DNA of 64,000 bases, from the NCBI RefSeq assembly GCF_024054565.1, contig NZ_JAMXLR010000038.1, positions 62,001-126,000 of the forward strand, read 5' to 3'. Both the position numbers and the translations under genes were made by a program. Of this stretch, positions 53,474 through 63,439 are shown piece by piece. Source of the DNA: Aeoliella straminimaris (GTDB lineage: Bacteria; Planctomycetota; Planctomycetia; Pirellulales; Lacipirellulaceae). The stretch's first letter is position 1. Each line of letters begins with the position of its first letter. The notes below the pieces were generated by a model that searched no databases, was not told where the DNA came from, and worked only from the letters and a program-made list of their open reading frames with translations.

Positions 53474-54400
53474 CTAAATGGGATCCTGAATGATGGCCCC
53501 TTCGTCCTTGCCACCGGCAGCTTGATAAGAATTGTAGTCGATGTCTTCGGTGACGAAATGCACGCTTCCATCGCCCAGCAGGAAGTTACTTCCCCCCGGG
53601 TGCAGCGACTTGAATCCAACTTCGGCATTCCAATTGCACGGGCGATGACATGGATCATCGGCATTGGGATCACAGGTGTCGTAGTTGATCGGGATCAGAG
53701 TGGTACAGTAGCCACTTCCATTGTTCGTCGCCAACCAACCATTCTCAGCATGCTGCGAGCATGCCGGCCGAACTTCGCCGAAGAAAATCGTATTTGACGT
53801 ACCATCAACCACCTGGGCCAAGCGGGCCGTCTTACCAATCCGCGTAAATGGGCCCGCGAAGTTGCGAGGATGATCAATAGGCGCGATGGCGTTGTCTTGC
53901 CAAGGGTGATTGCACATACATTCCGAGTTGAAGTACACCTCTGTGGGGCCTCGTGAGGCCGCGTAGTTGTGTTTTGCTCTACCAGGACGCGCGTCTTCGG
54001 TCGGTGGGCTATCACTCGGGCACAACAGTGTGTCGATCTCTGAGCCAGCTATTAGTTCCGATGTGCCTGCGAATTTTTGATTGTCAATGTTCATTGACTT
54101 CAAATTGATAGCATCGTAGAGAACCCCTTGCTCCAGGTACGGCAGCAGATAGACGAACACCGAACCACGGCGTACTCCATTGTCGGACCTCCAAACGGCA
54201 CCGGGGGGAAGGTGGTTGTTGCTGTCCTCGTAGTTGAGTACAGCGATTCCGATCTGCTTCATATTGTTGGTGCAGGTTGTGCGTCGCGCCGACTCGCGCG
54301 CAGCTTGGATGGCTGGCAGCAACAAGGCTACCAGAATGCCAATGATGGCAATGACGACCAACAACTCGACCAACGTAAAGGCCAGACATTTTTTCGACAT
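53474..54400 (-). CDS. DUF1559 prepilin-like protein, second copy
   Basis: The 308-aa protein starts at ATG 54400 ([19 protein letters not shown]); a frame to 54535 lacks support. It has the prepilin helix, the AARESARRTTCTNNMKQIG pattern and the C-terminal FLLGDGSVHFVTEDIDYN motif of DUF1559. Cys-rich stretches (CTTLIPINYDTCDPNADDPC) lie in the middle. It shares only the family features with the copy at 50616, so it is not a recent duplicate. Confidence 0.9.
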   Translation of the reverse strand: MSKKCLAFTLVELLVVIAIIGILVALLLPAIQAARESARRTTCTNNMKQIGIAVLNYEDSNNHLPPGAVWRSDNGVRRGSVFVYLLPYLEQGVLYDAINLKSMNIDNQKFAGTSELIAGSEIDTLLCPSDSPPTEDARPGRAKHNYAASRGPTEVYFNSECMCNHPWQDNAIAPIDHPRNFAGPFTRIGKTARLAQVVDGTSNTIFFGEVRPACSQHAENGWLATNNGSGYCTTLIPINYDTCDPNADDPCHRPCNWNAEVGFKSLHPGGSNFLLGDGSVHFVTEDIDYNSYQAAGGKDEGAIIQDPI

Positions 54401-55120
54401 CGTACTTCTGTGGTGGGGGTGGTGCGGGCAAGTACTGGTCTGCTGGGCGACGCACCGACTGTTGAATGAACAATCAGGCAGAACCTCGACGGTACTTATC
54501 AACATGTAACAACTCACAGCCAACAAATCAAACAAGTTTGCTCAAGATGTCAGCAAGTCGGTGCGTCAATTGGTTGCAGAGGGTCCTGCGGCTAACAACA
54601 CCTTCGGCAACCAACGAGCCACGAAGATTCTTCTTTGCTGGCGAACCCCGCATCCCTTCAAAGTCCGTTGGCAATAAGCAACAAACCTTGGTTTAGCGAG
54701 TCCGTCGCTGCGCTCGCCACTCTTCGATTGGATCAACATCAAACCAGTAAGCGATGCATGACTCGTGGCTTTGGCATTTCGATTGCTGCAAGTATTAAGC
54801 CAAGAAGGATAGCTGTGGGTACCACGGCAACCGGCGAAAGCACTTGGAAGTGTTGATACACCACGCAACACTTCGCGGTGAGTCGCATCGTAGCCCCACT
54901 CTCTCCACTTTGTTCGCTTGACCAACTCACAGCACCTACGCTTGACCGCAACATCAGGTTTTGCGGTTCTTCGCAGTACGCTTGCTTGCGCCTTTAACTG
55001 TTACGAATGCGCGAAGTAACACCCGCGAAAGCGGACACATTGTGTATGTTGAACCTACATAACTCGCGAAGCATACTGAGGTGCTCGTCTTAGGCCAGGG
55101 GCGCCAGATTCATACGTCGG
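54401..55120. other. long intergenic region
   Basis: This 720-base stretch separates the divergent DUF1559 and GH-GT2 genes. Short frames exist but none has protein-like composition with a ribosome site. I recognise no RNA gene or repeat. It probably holds two promoters. Confidence 0.35.
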
Positions 55121-57745
55121 ATGACCATGTCTACACTACTGGGAACGGATCAGCGTATTCGATGCGCGGGGAAATACTTCACTTTGGACGACCAACGTTG
55201 GGCGGTTCAAGGTTTCAGCTATGGCCCCTTTCCGCCGCGTTCGGACGGACAGTTCCTTCCCGAACTGAACGATCTGCGGCGGGACTTGCAGCATATTGCG
55301 TCACTAAATGGCAACTGCATCCGTGTATACCATCCCCCTAGTCGCGAGTTGCTTGATGAAGCACTTCGATACGGTATACGCGTATTCGTAGACGTGCCGT
55401 GGGAGAAGCATCGATGTTTTTTCGAGGACTGGGAAGGCCGCCGCAACGCATTGGAGGTGGCCGGGAACCTGGCGCGTGACCTCGGCAATCACCCTGGGCT
55501 ATTTGCCATCAGTGTCGGCAACGAAATTCCAGCGGACATCATTCGATTTCAGTCCCGACATAAGGTCGCACAGTTTGTCACTCAATTACTGGATACTGTT
55601 AAACAAGAGGCGCCAGACTGCCTGACAACTTACGTTAGCTATCCGACCACCGAGTTCTTTCAAGTAAGTGAATGTGACTTCGTCACCCTCAACGTGTACC
55701 TCGATGATGAGGCCAAGCTTGGCGCGTACATTGATCGACTCCAGCATATTGCAGGCAATCGTCCTCTGCTACTTGGTGAGTATGGTAGCGACTGCTTGCG
55801 AGGTGGGGAGCAGCAGCAGGCCGAACGTCTCGAAGCGATGGTCCGTCAGTGTGACAACCATGGCGTTTCAGGGGCCTTCGTATTCGCTTACACGGACGAG
55901 TGGTTCACCGGTGGGAAATTGATTGACGACTGGCAGTTTGGTGTGACCCGAGCCGATCGCTCGGAGAAACCGGCCGCTCATGTGTTGCGGCAAAAGTGGT
56001 CGGGGCAAGAAGAAATCGATCCCGAGCTACCAGGCGTGTCGGTAGTCGTTTGTTCCTACAATGGAGGAACCACACTCGAGGAGTGCCTGCATTCGCTCAT
56101 GGCGCTCGAATACCCAGATTACGAAGTGATTCTGGTCGACGATGGGTCAACTGATAACAGTCGTGCCATCGCGGAGCAGTTTCCACAGATCAACTACTAC
56201 TACCAAGCGAATAAGGGCTTGAGCGTTGCTCGCAATGTGGGTGCCGAAATCGCCACCAAGGACGTTGTCGCCTACACCGACTCCGATTGCGTGGTTACCT
56301 CTGATTGGCTGCGGAAGCTGATGACTGCCATGCGAGCACAAAATGTCCAGGCCATTGGCGGACCGAATATCACGCCACCTTCAGATGGTTGGGTTGCCAA
56401 GTGCGTAGCCGCAAGTCCGGGCAATCCGAGCCATGTGATGCTCAATGACCAACTCGCCGAGCACGTCCCCGGCTGCAACATGGCTTTCCAACGCGCTGCT
56501 CTGCTCAACATGGGAGGCTTCGATCCGCAGTTTCGCCAGGCGGGTGACGACGTGGATATTTGTTGGCGTTTCCTGGATTCGGGGATGCAGATTGGCTACG
56601 CCTCCGGTGCCATGGTGTGGCACAAGCGGCGCTCAACCGTGAAGGCCTATGGCAAGCAGCAGAGCGGTTATGGCAGAAGCGAAGCACTGGTAATCTTCAA
56701 ACATCCGCAGCGTTGCGATCTGCTAGGGCAGGCAATATGGAAGGGCATCATCTATGGGGATGGTGCGGTTGGTTTGCCTTTGGCCTCGGACTTGATCTAT
56801 CACGGCCAGTTTGGCAATGGCTTATTTCAACTCGTCTATCGCCACAATCGCTATGCTCCGTGGTCCATCGCCATGTCCCTGGCATGGCACCTCGTCGCCC
56901 TCTATGTACTATTGCTCGCACTGCTGTTTCCGCCATTGGCGTTGGTGGCGATAGCCATGGAACTTGCCACAGTCGTTCTTTGTGTACGTTCCGCCATTAG
57001 CGCGCCACTTGGAAAGAGTGCGCCATGGTGGTGCCGGCCGCTGGTTGCCTATCTCTATTGGGTGCAACCCATATTGCGCGGCTGGCATCGAACGACTCAC
57101 TTGCTGAAGATCCGTAAGGTGCCCAGGCATCCAGTCAGTTTCCGGGCCCCGCAGGTCGAAAACGAACGAACCTTATGCAAGGTCGAAAAGTCCAGTTGCT
57201 ATGCTCATTGGGACAATCGCTCCGGTCGCGGCCGAACCGAGATGCTGCACGCGTTGGTCAATCTTGCCAAACGCGGCGGATGGAAGGGAGACTTTGAAAA
57301 CGCTTGGGCGGACTGGGATGTCAAACTCTTGGGAGACTTGTGGCACCACATCACTGTGCGTACCGCCACGGAGGAACTTGGCTGGCCTCGTCGCTTCACG
57401 CGAGCCCGGTGCGACCTTAGAAAAACCCAGTTGAGTCAGGTCATTGCTGTCGCCATCGCCATCTGGCTAATTTGCGCAGCCATTTCCATGCAATACTGGG
57501 CAATGGGCGCGGGGCTGGTTGCCGCCGCCACCTACTGGTTGGCTACCCAACGCAGTCGGCGGATGTGCCTCAGTGCCGTCGCCTCCCTGGTCACTGCGGC
57601 TGGGGACGTTAGCGGGCTCAGCGCAGATGACGACTTTGACACAAAAGCTTCCAAAGCAGACCTGGAGCCCGTTGTTGAGTCTTGGGTGCGACTGGAAGCA
57701 TCAAGCCATGAAAGGAGTCCGGCAGGCAAGGTAGTGGTCTCATGA
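55121..57745 (+). CDS. glycoside hydrolase-glycosyltransferase 2 fusion
   Basis: The 874-aa protein may start at ATG 55121 or 55127. Residues about 10-300 form a TIM-barrel glycoside-hydrolase-like domain of the clan GH-A type: acid/base motif AISVGNEIP and nucleophile-like LLLGEYGSD. Residues about 305-535 are a GT2 domain (VSVVVCSYNGGTTLEECL, VDDGSTDNS, YTDSDCVV, DDVDICWR). Membrane helices follow near 590-640, then a cytosolic part and another hydrophobic segment near 768-805. It probably makes and edits an exported polysaccharide. Its stop overlaps the first ABC gene. Confidence 0.87.
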   Translation: MTMSTLLGTDQRIRCAGKYFTLDDQRWAVQGFSYGPFPPRSDGQFLPELNDLRRDLQHIASLNGNCIRVYHPPSRELLDEALRYGIRVFVDVPWEKHRCFFEDWEGRRNALEVAGNLARDLGNHPGLFAISVGNEIPADIIRFQSRHKVAQFVTQLLDTVKQEAPDCLTTYVSYPTTEFFQVSECDFVTLNVYLDDEAKLGAYIDRLQHIAGNRPLLLGEYGSDCLRGGEQQQAERLEAMVRQCDNHGVSGAFVFAYTDEWFTGGKLIDDWQFGVTRADRSEKPAAHVLRQKWSGQEEIDPELPGVSVVVCSYNGGTTLEECLHSLMALEYPDYEVILVDDGSTDNSRAIAEQFPQINYYYQANKGLSVARNVGAEIATKDVVAYTDSDCVVTSDWLRKLMTAMRAQNVQAIGGPNITPPSDGWVAKCVAASPGNPSHVMLNDQLAEHVPGCNMAFQRAALLNMGGFDPQFRQAGDDVDICWRFLDSGMQIGYASGAMVWHKRRSTVKAYGKQQSGYGRSEALVIFKHPQRCDLLGQAIWKGIIYGDGAVGLPLASDLIYHGQFGNGLFQLVYRHNRYAPWSIAMSLAWHLVALYVLLLALLFPPLALVAIAMELATVVLCVRSAISAPLGKSAPWWCRPLVAYLYWVQPILRGWHRTTHLLKIRKVPRHPVSFRAPQVENERTLCKVEKSSCYAHWDNRSGRGRTEMLHALVNLAKRGGWKGDFENAWADWDVKLLGDLWHHITVRTATEELGWPRRFTRARCDLRKTQLSQVIAVAIAIWLICAAISMQYWAMGAGLVAAATYWLATQRSRRMCLSAVASLVTAAGDVSGLSADDDFDTKASKADLEPVVESWVRLEASSHERSPAGKVVVS

Positions 57746-59508
57746 TTCAAAGGTTCGCTATACTGCTACCCTATTTCTTCCAGCAACGTAAGCGACTGAT
57801 CGGTATCGCCGCCACGACGGTGCTGCTGTCACTGGTATCGATTGCTGGTCCTTGGCCGATCAAATTACTGATCGATTACGCACTGGGCGATTCCCCAGGG
57901 CTTTGGGGCATGAGTCGCTGGACTCTTGTAATGCTGTCCGCAACAAGTGTGCTATTGCTGTACGCCCTCGGCGCCCTTTTCGACCTGCTTCTCAGTTGGC
58001 AGTGGATGGCATCAGGTCAGCGCATGGTCTATGGACTGATGGTCGATGTTTACGATCGAGCGCTGCGTGTTCCCATCGGCAAACGGAGCCGCAACGTGGG
58101 CGATCTGCTGGAACGCATGTTCAACGACACTTGGTGCGTGTATACAGTCGCCACCGATGCGTTAATCTCCCCCCTTCAGCAAACGATTACTTTCGTCGGT
58201 ATCGTCATCGTGGCGTCGCAAGTCGATGTGCAACTCACCCTGTTGTCGCTAGTAGCGGCACCCGCCATTGCAGCGTCCGTGTGGTGGTTTGGCCCTCGAC
58301 TGAAGAACCGAGCCAAACGCGGACGCGAGACTCGCGCCGAACTGACCAGTTTTGTACACCAAACTCTCACTTCCCTGCCATTGGTGCAGGCTAATTGGGC
58401 GCAGTCGCATCACCAGAAACGCTACCATGCGTTGGCGGACGAAGTCGTCGCTACAGCCCAGAAAGCAGTGCTCACCAACAAGTCGTTCGGATTGGTAAAT
58501 GGAGCTCTCTCCGAGACGGGCCGGGCCCTCATACTACTAGTCGGTGGTATCGGCGTACTGCAGGGCAGCACTACGGTTGGCACCCTGGTACTGTTCATGG
58601 CTTACGTGCGAACCATGCAGAAGTCCGCTGGAAAATTGCTGAACACGTACGCCAAGCTGCGAAAGATTGAAGCCAGCGTTGAGCGTCTGCAAGAGGTGAT
58701 GGACGACGCAGGACCAAGTCGAGACGCCGGGACGGTGGACCACATTCCTCGCGCTGAAACAGGCGCTAGTATCCAATTGGAGCGAGTGACCTACCACTAT
58801 CTTCCCGACGTGCCTGCGGTCTCCGAGATCAGTTTCCGAGTTGCCCCAGGTGAACGAATTGGCATCGTGGGTCAATCTGGCGCAGGCAAGAGCACACTGG
58901 CTTACCTCATTGCCAGTCTTGCCGAACCCAACGAAGGCCGTATTACCATCAATGGAGTTGATCTTCGCAAGGTTTCGCTGAGCGAATCGCGAAAGCAGGT
59001 ATCCATACTGCTGCAGGATGCCTTTCTGCTACCCATCTCGGTTTCTCAAAACATCGCAATTGGACGTCCTGGTGCCACCCAAGTCGATATCGAGAAGGCG
59101 GCAACTCTGGCCGGTGCCCACGACTTCATCTCCGCGTTACCCGATGGGTATGAAACCGTACTTGGTGAACGGGGATCAACCCTGTCAGTCGGCCAGCAAC
59201 AGCGAGTGGCCATCGCGCGAGCATTTCTGCGAGACGCCCCCATCATAATCCTAGACGAGCCCACATCGGCGCTCGATGTGGGAGCCGAACGCGCATTACT
59301 GTCAAACCTCGAGCAACTTACAGCAGGTAAGACAACCATCATCATTTCTCATCGCCTGACAACCCTCGAAGGAGTGGACCGCATCTTCGTATTTGAAGAT
59401 GGGCGTATTGTTGAACAAGGCACCCCCGAAGCGCTGCGTTCAGAGGCCGGACACTTTGCCACTCTCAACAAGGCTCAATGTCTCACCGAGCAGGAGGCCT
59501 GCACTTGA
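57742..59508 (+). CDS. ABC exporter half-transporter, copy 1
   Basis: The 588-aa protein starts at ATG 57742, overlapping the previous stop by four bases. Residues 1-320 hold six membrane helices. The ATPase domain has Walker A (GIVGQSGAGKST), Walker B (PIIILDEPTSALD) and the H-loop (IIISHRL). The signature is LSVGQQQRVAIARA, in which the usual second Gly is Val. It likely pairs with the next gene as a heterodimer exporting a polysaccharide or lipid-linked glycan. Confidence 0.92.
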   Translation: MIQRFAILLPYFFQQRKRLIGIAATTVLLSLVSIAGPWPIKLLIDYALGDSPGLWGMSRWTLVMLSATSVLLLYALGALFDLLLSWQWMASGQRMVYGLMVDVYDRALRVPIGKRSRNVGDLLERMFNDTWCVYTVATDALISPLQQTITFVGIVIVASQVDVQLTLLSLVAAPAIAASVWWFGPRLKNRAKRGRETRAELTSFVHQTLTSLPLVQANWAQSHHQKRYHALADEVVATAQKAVLTNKSFGLVNGALSETGRALILLVGGIGVLQGSTTVGTLVLFMAYVRTMQKSAGKLLNTYAKLRKIEASVERLQEVMDDAGPSRDAGTVDHIPRAETGASIQLERVTYHYLPDVPAVSEISFRVAPGERIGIVGQSGAGKSTLAYLIASLAEPNEGRITINGVDLRKVSLSESRKQVSILLQDAFLLPISVSQNIAIGRPGATQVDIEKAATLAGAHDFISALPDGYETVLGERGSTLSVGQQQRVAIARAFLRDAPIIILDEPTSALDVGAERALLSNLEQLTAGKTTIIISHRLTTLEGVDRIFVFEDGRIVEQGTPEALRSEAGHFATLNKAQCLTEQEACT

Positions 59509-61295
59509 GTCGCCCCTGGTGGTTACGTCTGCTCGCGCTTGGATTGCCCTATTGGCGATCAATGGTTGCGATTGCGCTATTGATGCTTGTTGCGGCCGCC
59601 TTTAATGCATTGAAGCCGTGGCCGGTAAAGCTACTGATCGATCATGCATCGGAGCCCTCCTCTTCGACGCTAACGCATTGGGCTGCACCATCTCTCGAGT
59701 CTTTAAGCCCAACGGCTCTCGCTAGCTACTTGGCATTGGCGATGTTGCTGATTTTTGTAGCAATATGGTGCACGAATACGCTGCTCGCCTATGTCCAATC
59801 GGGACTTGGCATAAAAATAACATGCGGTCTGGGTGCTCGAGTTCTCGAGCACCTGCAGAACATTTCACTCGCTCACTATGGGAAGCACCCCACTGGTGAT
59901 CTAGTTCGTCGGGTCACTCGTGACAGCAACTGTGCTCGTACACTGTTGATTGATATTATGCTTCCCGCTCAAGCAGCCATCATCACCTTGGTAGTCATGG
60001 CTGGAGTGATGTTGATGATGGACCCGATTCTGGGCCTGGTGACCCTATCTATACTGCCACTGACAGCCTGGTTTCAGCGTCGGTACTACCGCCCAATGCA
60101 GGAGAATCAACTGCGGCAATATGAGCTTGAGGCCGAGATGACCACAGAAGCCGAACGCTCGCTAACGGCCAAGCCAATGCTGCAGGCCTACGGGCAAGAA
60201 TCGCATTGCGTCACGCGACTAAAGGATGCGTCTGAAAACACCCTCCGGGCGTATTTTGCCTGTCTCTTTGCAGAGTTGAAATTTCGCACCTTTTCAGGTG
60301 GTTGTGGTGCATTTGGCAGGGCCGCCGTGGTTGCGGTCGGTGGCTATCGAGTGCTTGCCAATGACATTTCCATTGGCGACCTGATCGTCTTCATCAGTTA
60401 TGTAGAAATGCTCTATTCTCCCGTCGACACCCTGGCAACCTTAACAGCATCGATCGCCAGTGTTCACGCCAGTGCCGAGAGAGTGTTTCAGATGCTTGAT
60501 CGCAAAGACATGGTTGTCGTCGACACAGGGAAGCACAATGCTCACCTCGCCGACAAGCACTGGGAAGGTGTCGTGGAGTGCAATGGGGTGTCTTTTGCTT
60601 ATAACGACAGTCGACGCGTACTCGACGATGTCACCTTTAGGGCAGAACCGGGAGAACTTGTCGCTGTCATCGGACCTTCAGGCGCGGGCAAGAGCACTCT
60701 GATGTCGCTGCTGCTGAGATTCTTCGACCCGACCAAGGGACGGATTACCCTGGATGGCATCGACTTGAAGGAAATACCGCTGGAAGTACTGCGCCGCCAA
60801 ATATCGATACTGTTGCAGGATCCATTTTTGCTACCGACTAGTGTCGCCGACAACATTTCTTATGGTCACCCGGGCGCATCAATTCAGAGCATTTGCAAAG
60901 CTGCCACTGCCGCCGGTGCCGATGGGTTTATTAATCGATTGCCACAGGGGTACGACACGGTACTGGGAGAACGCGGTGCATCACTTTCAGGGGGGGAACG
61001 ACAGCGAATTGCCCTGGCGCGAACCTTTCTGAAGGATTCGCCTATATTGATTCTCGATGAGCCGACCTCGGCTCTCGATGCCTTGAACGAGAAGGCATTT
61101 GTCGACGTCTTGACGCACCTTCGAGAAGGTCGCACTTGTTTCATGATCGCTCACCGACTTTCAACCATTCGGCACGCCGATCAAATACTATTTTTGAATG
61201 AAGGACAGCTAGTGCCGGTCGATGGTCCGTTGGACGACCTTGACCTCTTCCATAAGCCAAGCCCTCCCTCACCGATACTAACAGGCAAACGATAG
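59505..61295 (+). CDS. ABC exporter half-transporter, copy 2
   Basis: I chose TTG 59505: AGGAGG lies six bases upstream and the codon overlaps the previous stop (TTGA); the frame from ATG 59478 is longer by nine residues. The 596-aa protein has six membrane helices and a canonical ATPase (GPSGAGKST, LSGGERQRIALAR, PILILDEPTSALD, MIAHRLST). The coupling and standard signature suggest it forms the consensus site of a heterodimeric exporter with the first copy. Confidence 0.92.
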   Translation: MSRPWWLRLLALGLPYWRSMVAIALLMLVAAAFNALKPWPVKLLIDHASEPSSSTLTHWAAPSLESLSPTALASYLALAMLLIFVAIWCTNTLLAYVQSGLGIKITCGLGARVLEHLQNISLAHYGKHPTGDLVRRVTRDSNCARTLLIDIMLPAQAAIITLVVMAGVMLMMDPILGLVTLSILPLTAWFQRRYYRPMQENQLRQYELEAEMTTEAERSLTAKPMLQAYGQESHCVTRLKDASENTLRAYFACLFAELKFRTFSGGCGAFGRAAVVAVGGYRVLANDISIGDLIVFISYVEMLYSPVDTLATLTASIASVHASAERVFQMLDRKDMVVVDTGKHNAHLADKHWEGVVECNGVSFAYNDSRRVLDDVTFRAEPGELVAVIGPSGAGKSTLMSLLLRFFDPTKGRITLDGIDLKEIPLEVLRRQISILLQDPFLLPTSVADNISYGHPGASIQSICKAATAAGADGFINRLPQGYDTVLGERGASLSGGERQRIALARTFLKDSPILILDEPTSALDALNEKAFVDVLTHLREGRTCFMIAHRLSTIRHADQILFLNEGQLVPVDGPLDDLDLFHKPSPPSPILTGKR

Positions 61296-61320
61296 CTCGC
61301 CCCATCAATGGAGAAGCACG

Positions 61321-62265
61321 ATGACCAAAACCTGGAACAAAGTGTTCGGCATAGGTCTCAGCAAGACTGGCACCACTAGCCTCGCTGCTGCGCTCCGAAA
61401 GCTGAGTATTCGAATCGTCGACTACCCCAACGATGCCCGCACGCAGGAACAACTGGAAACGGGCGACTACGAACTAGATGTCCTGCGAGACAGCGATGGC
61501 ATGACGGACACGCCCGCTGCCTACTGCTTTGCCCAATTGGACAAGACGTATCCGGACAGCCTGTTTATTCTGACAGAACGAGAGAATCGCGATAGATGGC
61601 TTGAATCGCTGAGATCTCAGTGGGAAACCACCGATCGATGGGGCAAGCACCATCGCCAGTCAGCGAAGTTTGCCTACTTTATTCGCTGCGCTAACTATGG
61701 CGTTCGCTGCTATGTGCCCGAGCGGCTCAAGTATGCATATGAACGCCACAGCGAGGAGGTCCGTCAGTACTTTTCGGACAAGCCAGGGAGACTACTTACG
61801 CTGGATATTACAAAAGGCGACGGCTGGAAACAGCTCTGTGAGTTCCTTGATATGCCGATTCCCGACGAACCCTTTCCCCATGCAAACAGCCGCTCGGAAA
61901 AGGCGAAGCAGGTTGCCTACCGAGGTCGACTGGAAGCTTGCTACGATGCCGTTGAGCAACACGTTCCTCGTGGCGAACTTCTCGTAGTTTTGGACGATGA
62001 AGTACTGCACGGCACAGCTCTCCACGAATTGAGACGCTGCATGCCATTGGTCAACAGGGCCGGTGTTTACGATGGCTTTCCTGTCGATCAAGCGCAGTGC
62101 CTGCAGCACACAGAGGAACTCAAACGCAACGGTGGCCAGTTCCTTTTTGTCTTTTACACCAATTTCTGGTGGTACGAACACTACCCGGCCTGGAGTGAGT
62201 ACATGGCGACGGATTTCCAACTGCTGCATGCTGATGATGGATGCCACATCTATCGGGCCAAGTAG
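61321..62265 (+). CDS. sulfotransferase with C-terminal glycan-associated domain
   Basis: The 314-aa protein begins with GIGLSKTGTTSLAAALRKL, the PAPS-binding loop of sulfotransferases, and has the second PAPS contact region around LFILTERENRDRW. Residues about 210-314 belong to a separate domain with GVYDGFPVDQAQCLQHTEEL, FVFYTNFWWYEHYPAWSEYM and DDGCHIYRA, a pattern found attached to many glycosyltransferases. It likely sulfates the glycan or a sugar precursor before export. It lies 25 bases after the second ABC gene. Confidence 0.82.
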   Translation: MTKTWNKVFGIGLSKTGTTSLAAALRKLSIRIVDYPNDARTQEQLETGDYELDVLRDSDGMTDTPAAYCFAQLDKTYPDSLFILTERENRDRWLESLRSQWETTDRWGKHHRQSAKFAYFIRCANYGVRCYVPERLKYAYERHSEEVRQYFSDKPGRLLTLDITKGDGWKQLCEFLDMPIPDEPFPHANSRSEKAKQVAYRGRLEACYDAVEQHVPRGELLVVLDDEVLHGTALHELRRCMPLVNRAGVYDGFPVDQAQCLQHTEELKRNGGQFLFVFYTNFWWYEHYPAWSEYMATDFQLLHADDGCHIYRAK

Positions 62266-62306
62266 CACATCTTCAGGCACAGCTAATCACTACGACCAAG
62301 CTACTC

Positions 62307-62852
62307 ATGTCCAAGCAACTTCCACAGAACGTACTGGTGGGCGAAGGCACGCGCATTCAAGGTCAGAATTGCTTTAACCGCTTCTTCAGTGAGCATTCCC
62401 CCGCACTAACCATCGGGAGCAACTGCATGATAGCCAATGCGCATTTTGCTCTGGGTGCCAAAGCCCAGATGCAAGTTGGCGACGAATGCCTGCTAAGCAG
62501 TCCCATGTTCCTATGCGAGGAGAGAATTTCCATCGGCAGTCGCGTGGTCATGGGATGGAACGTGGCCGTCATGGATACCGATTTTCACCCTCTCGATCCT
62601 GACTTGAGAAAAACAGACGCTATAGCCTGTTCGCCGCTTGCAGGTGGTATTTCAAGGCCGGCGATTGACTCGGCTCCGGTAACCATTGGAGACGACGTAT
62701 GGATTGGGCCACAAGCCACCATCCTCAAAGGCACAAGCATCGGTAGCGGATCCTTCATCGAACCAGGCACGATGGTCACTCAGGACGTTCCCGCCGGTAG
62801 CCGAGTTTCGGGCAACCCAGGTCGTTGCACCCCCCTTTCTGAGTTCCAATGA
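62307..62852 (+). CDS. hexapeptide-repeat acyltransferase, copy 1
   Basis: The 181-aa protein starts at ATG 62307. It has left-handed beta-helix hexapeptide repeats (VGEGTRIQGQNCF, ITIG- and IGDDVWIGPQATILKG) with the typical DTDFHPLD substrate loop and a final SGNPGRC. It is of the maltose/galactoside O-acetyltransferase kind and would add acyl groups to a sugar of the polysaccharide. Its stop overlaps the start of the next gene. Confidence 0.88.
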   Translation: MSKQLPQNVLVGEGTRIQGQNCFNRFFSEHSPALTIGSNCMIANAHFALGAKAQMQVGDECLLSSPMFLCEERISIGSRVVMGWNVAVMDTDFHPLDPDLRKTDAIACSPLAGGISRPAIDSAPVTIGDDVWIGPQATILKGTSIGSGSFIEPGTMVTQDVPAGSRVSGNPGRCTPLSEFQ

Positions 62853-63424
62853 TGTCGAATCCCCAGCTTATCGAGGGCGACTGGTTCGATGGGGTGATCC
62901 CTTCCAACACCAGCATCGACTCAGACGCCTACGTAGAGAGCACGTACAGCTTCCATTGCTTCGAAAGCACAAGAACCATCGGACTTACCCTCGGCCCTGG
63001 CGTCGGCGTATATCGCCAGACTGTGTTCGATGCAGGTCCCCATGCGCAGATCGAAGTCGGGTCGTACTCCATGCTCAATGGAGTACGTATTGTGTGCGAC
63101 TCGCAGATCACCATCGGCTCGCACTGTTTACTTGCGTGGAATGTGATACTCATGGACACCAGGCGTGCTCCTTACGACCGAAATGCCCGGCGCCAACTCA
63201 TATCGCTGGCAATTGAGAACGATTTTCGCTGGCCGACTGACCAGGTAGCTGCCGAACGGATAACGGTGGCCGACAATGTCTGGGTGGGGTTCGACTGCAT
63301 TGTGTTACCGGGCGTCTCGATTGGCGAAGGATCGGTGATAGGCGCGCGGTCGGTCGTCTACGACAACATTCCTCCCTATAGCGTCGCCGTCGGGAATCCC
63401 GCTCGGGTTGTCCGCCAACTCTAA
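62849..63424 (+). CDS. hexapeptide-repeat acyltransferase, copy 2
   Basis: The 191-aa protein starts at ATG 62849 within the previous stop (ATGATG), so the two are translationally coupled. It has repeats such as IEVGSYSMLNGV, ITIGSHCLLAWN and VADNVWVGFDCIVLPGVSIG, with a substrate loop MDTRRAPYD, and ends VGNPARVVRQL. It shares the fold with copy 1 but is a distinct sequence, so the pair may modify two positions. Confidence 0.88.
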   Translation: MMSNPQLIEGDWFDGVIPSNTSIDSDAYVESTYSFHCFESTRTIGLTLGPGVGVYRQTVFDAGPHAQIEVGSYSMLNGVRIVCDSQITIGSHCLLAWNVILMDTRRAPYDRNARRQLISLAIENDFRWPTDQVAAERITVADNVWVGFDCIVLPGVSIGEGSVIGARSVVYDNIPPYSVAVGNPARVVRQL

Positions 63425-63439
63425 CCAGCAAGATTCTCA

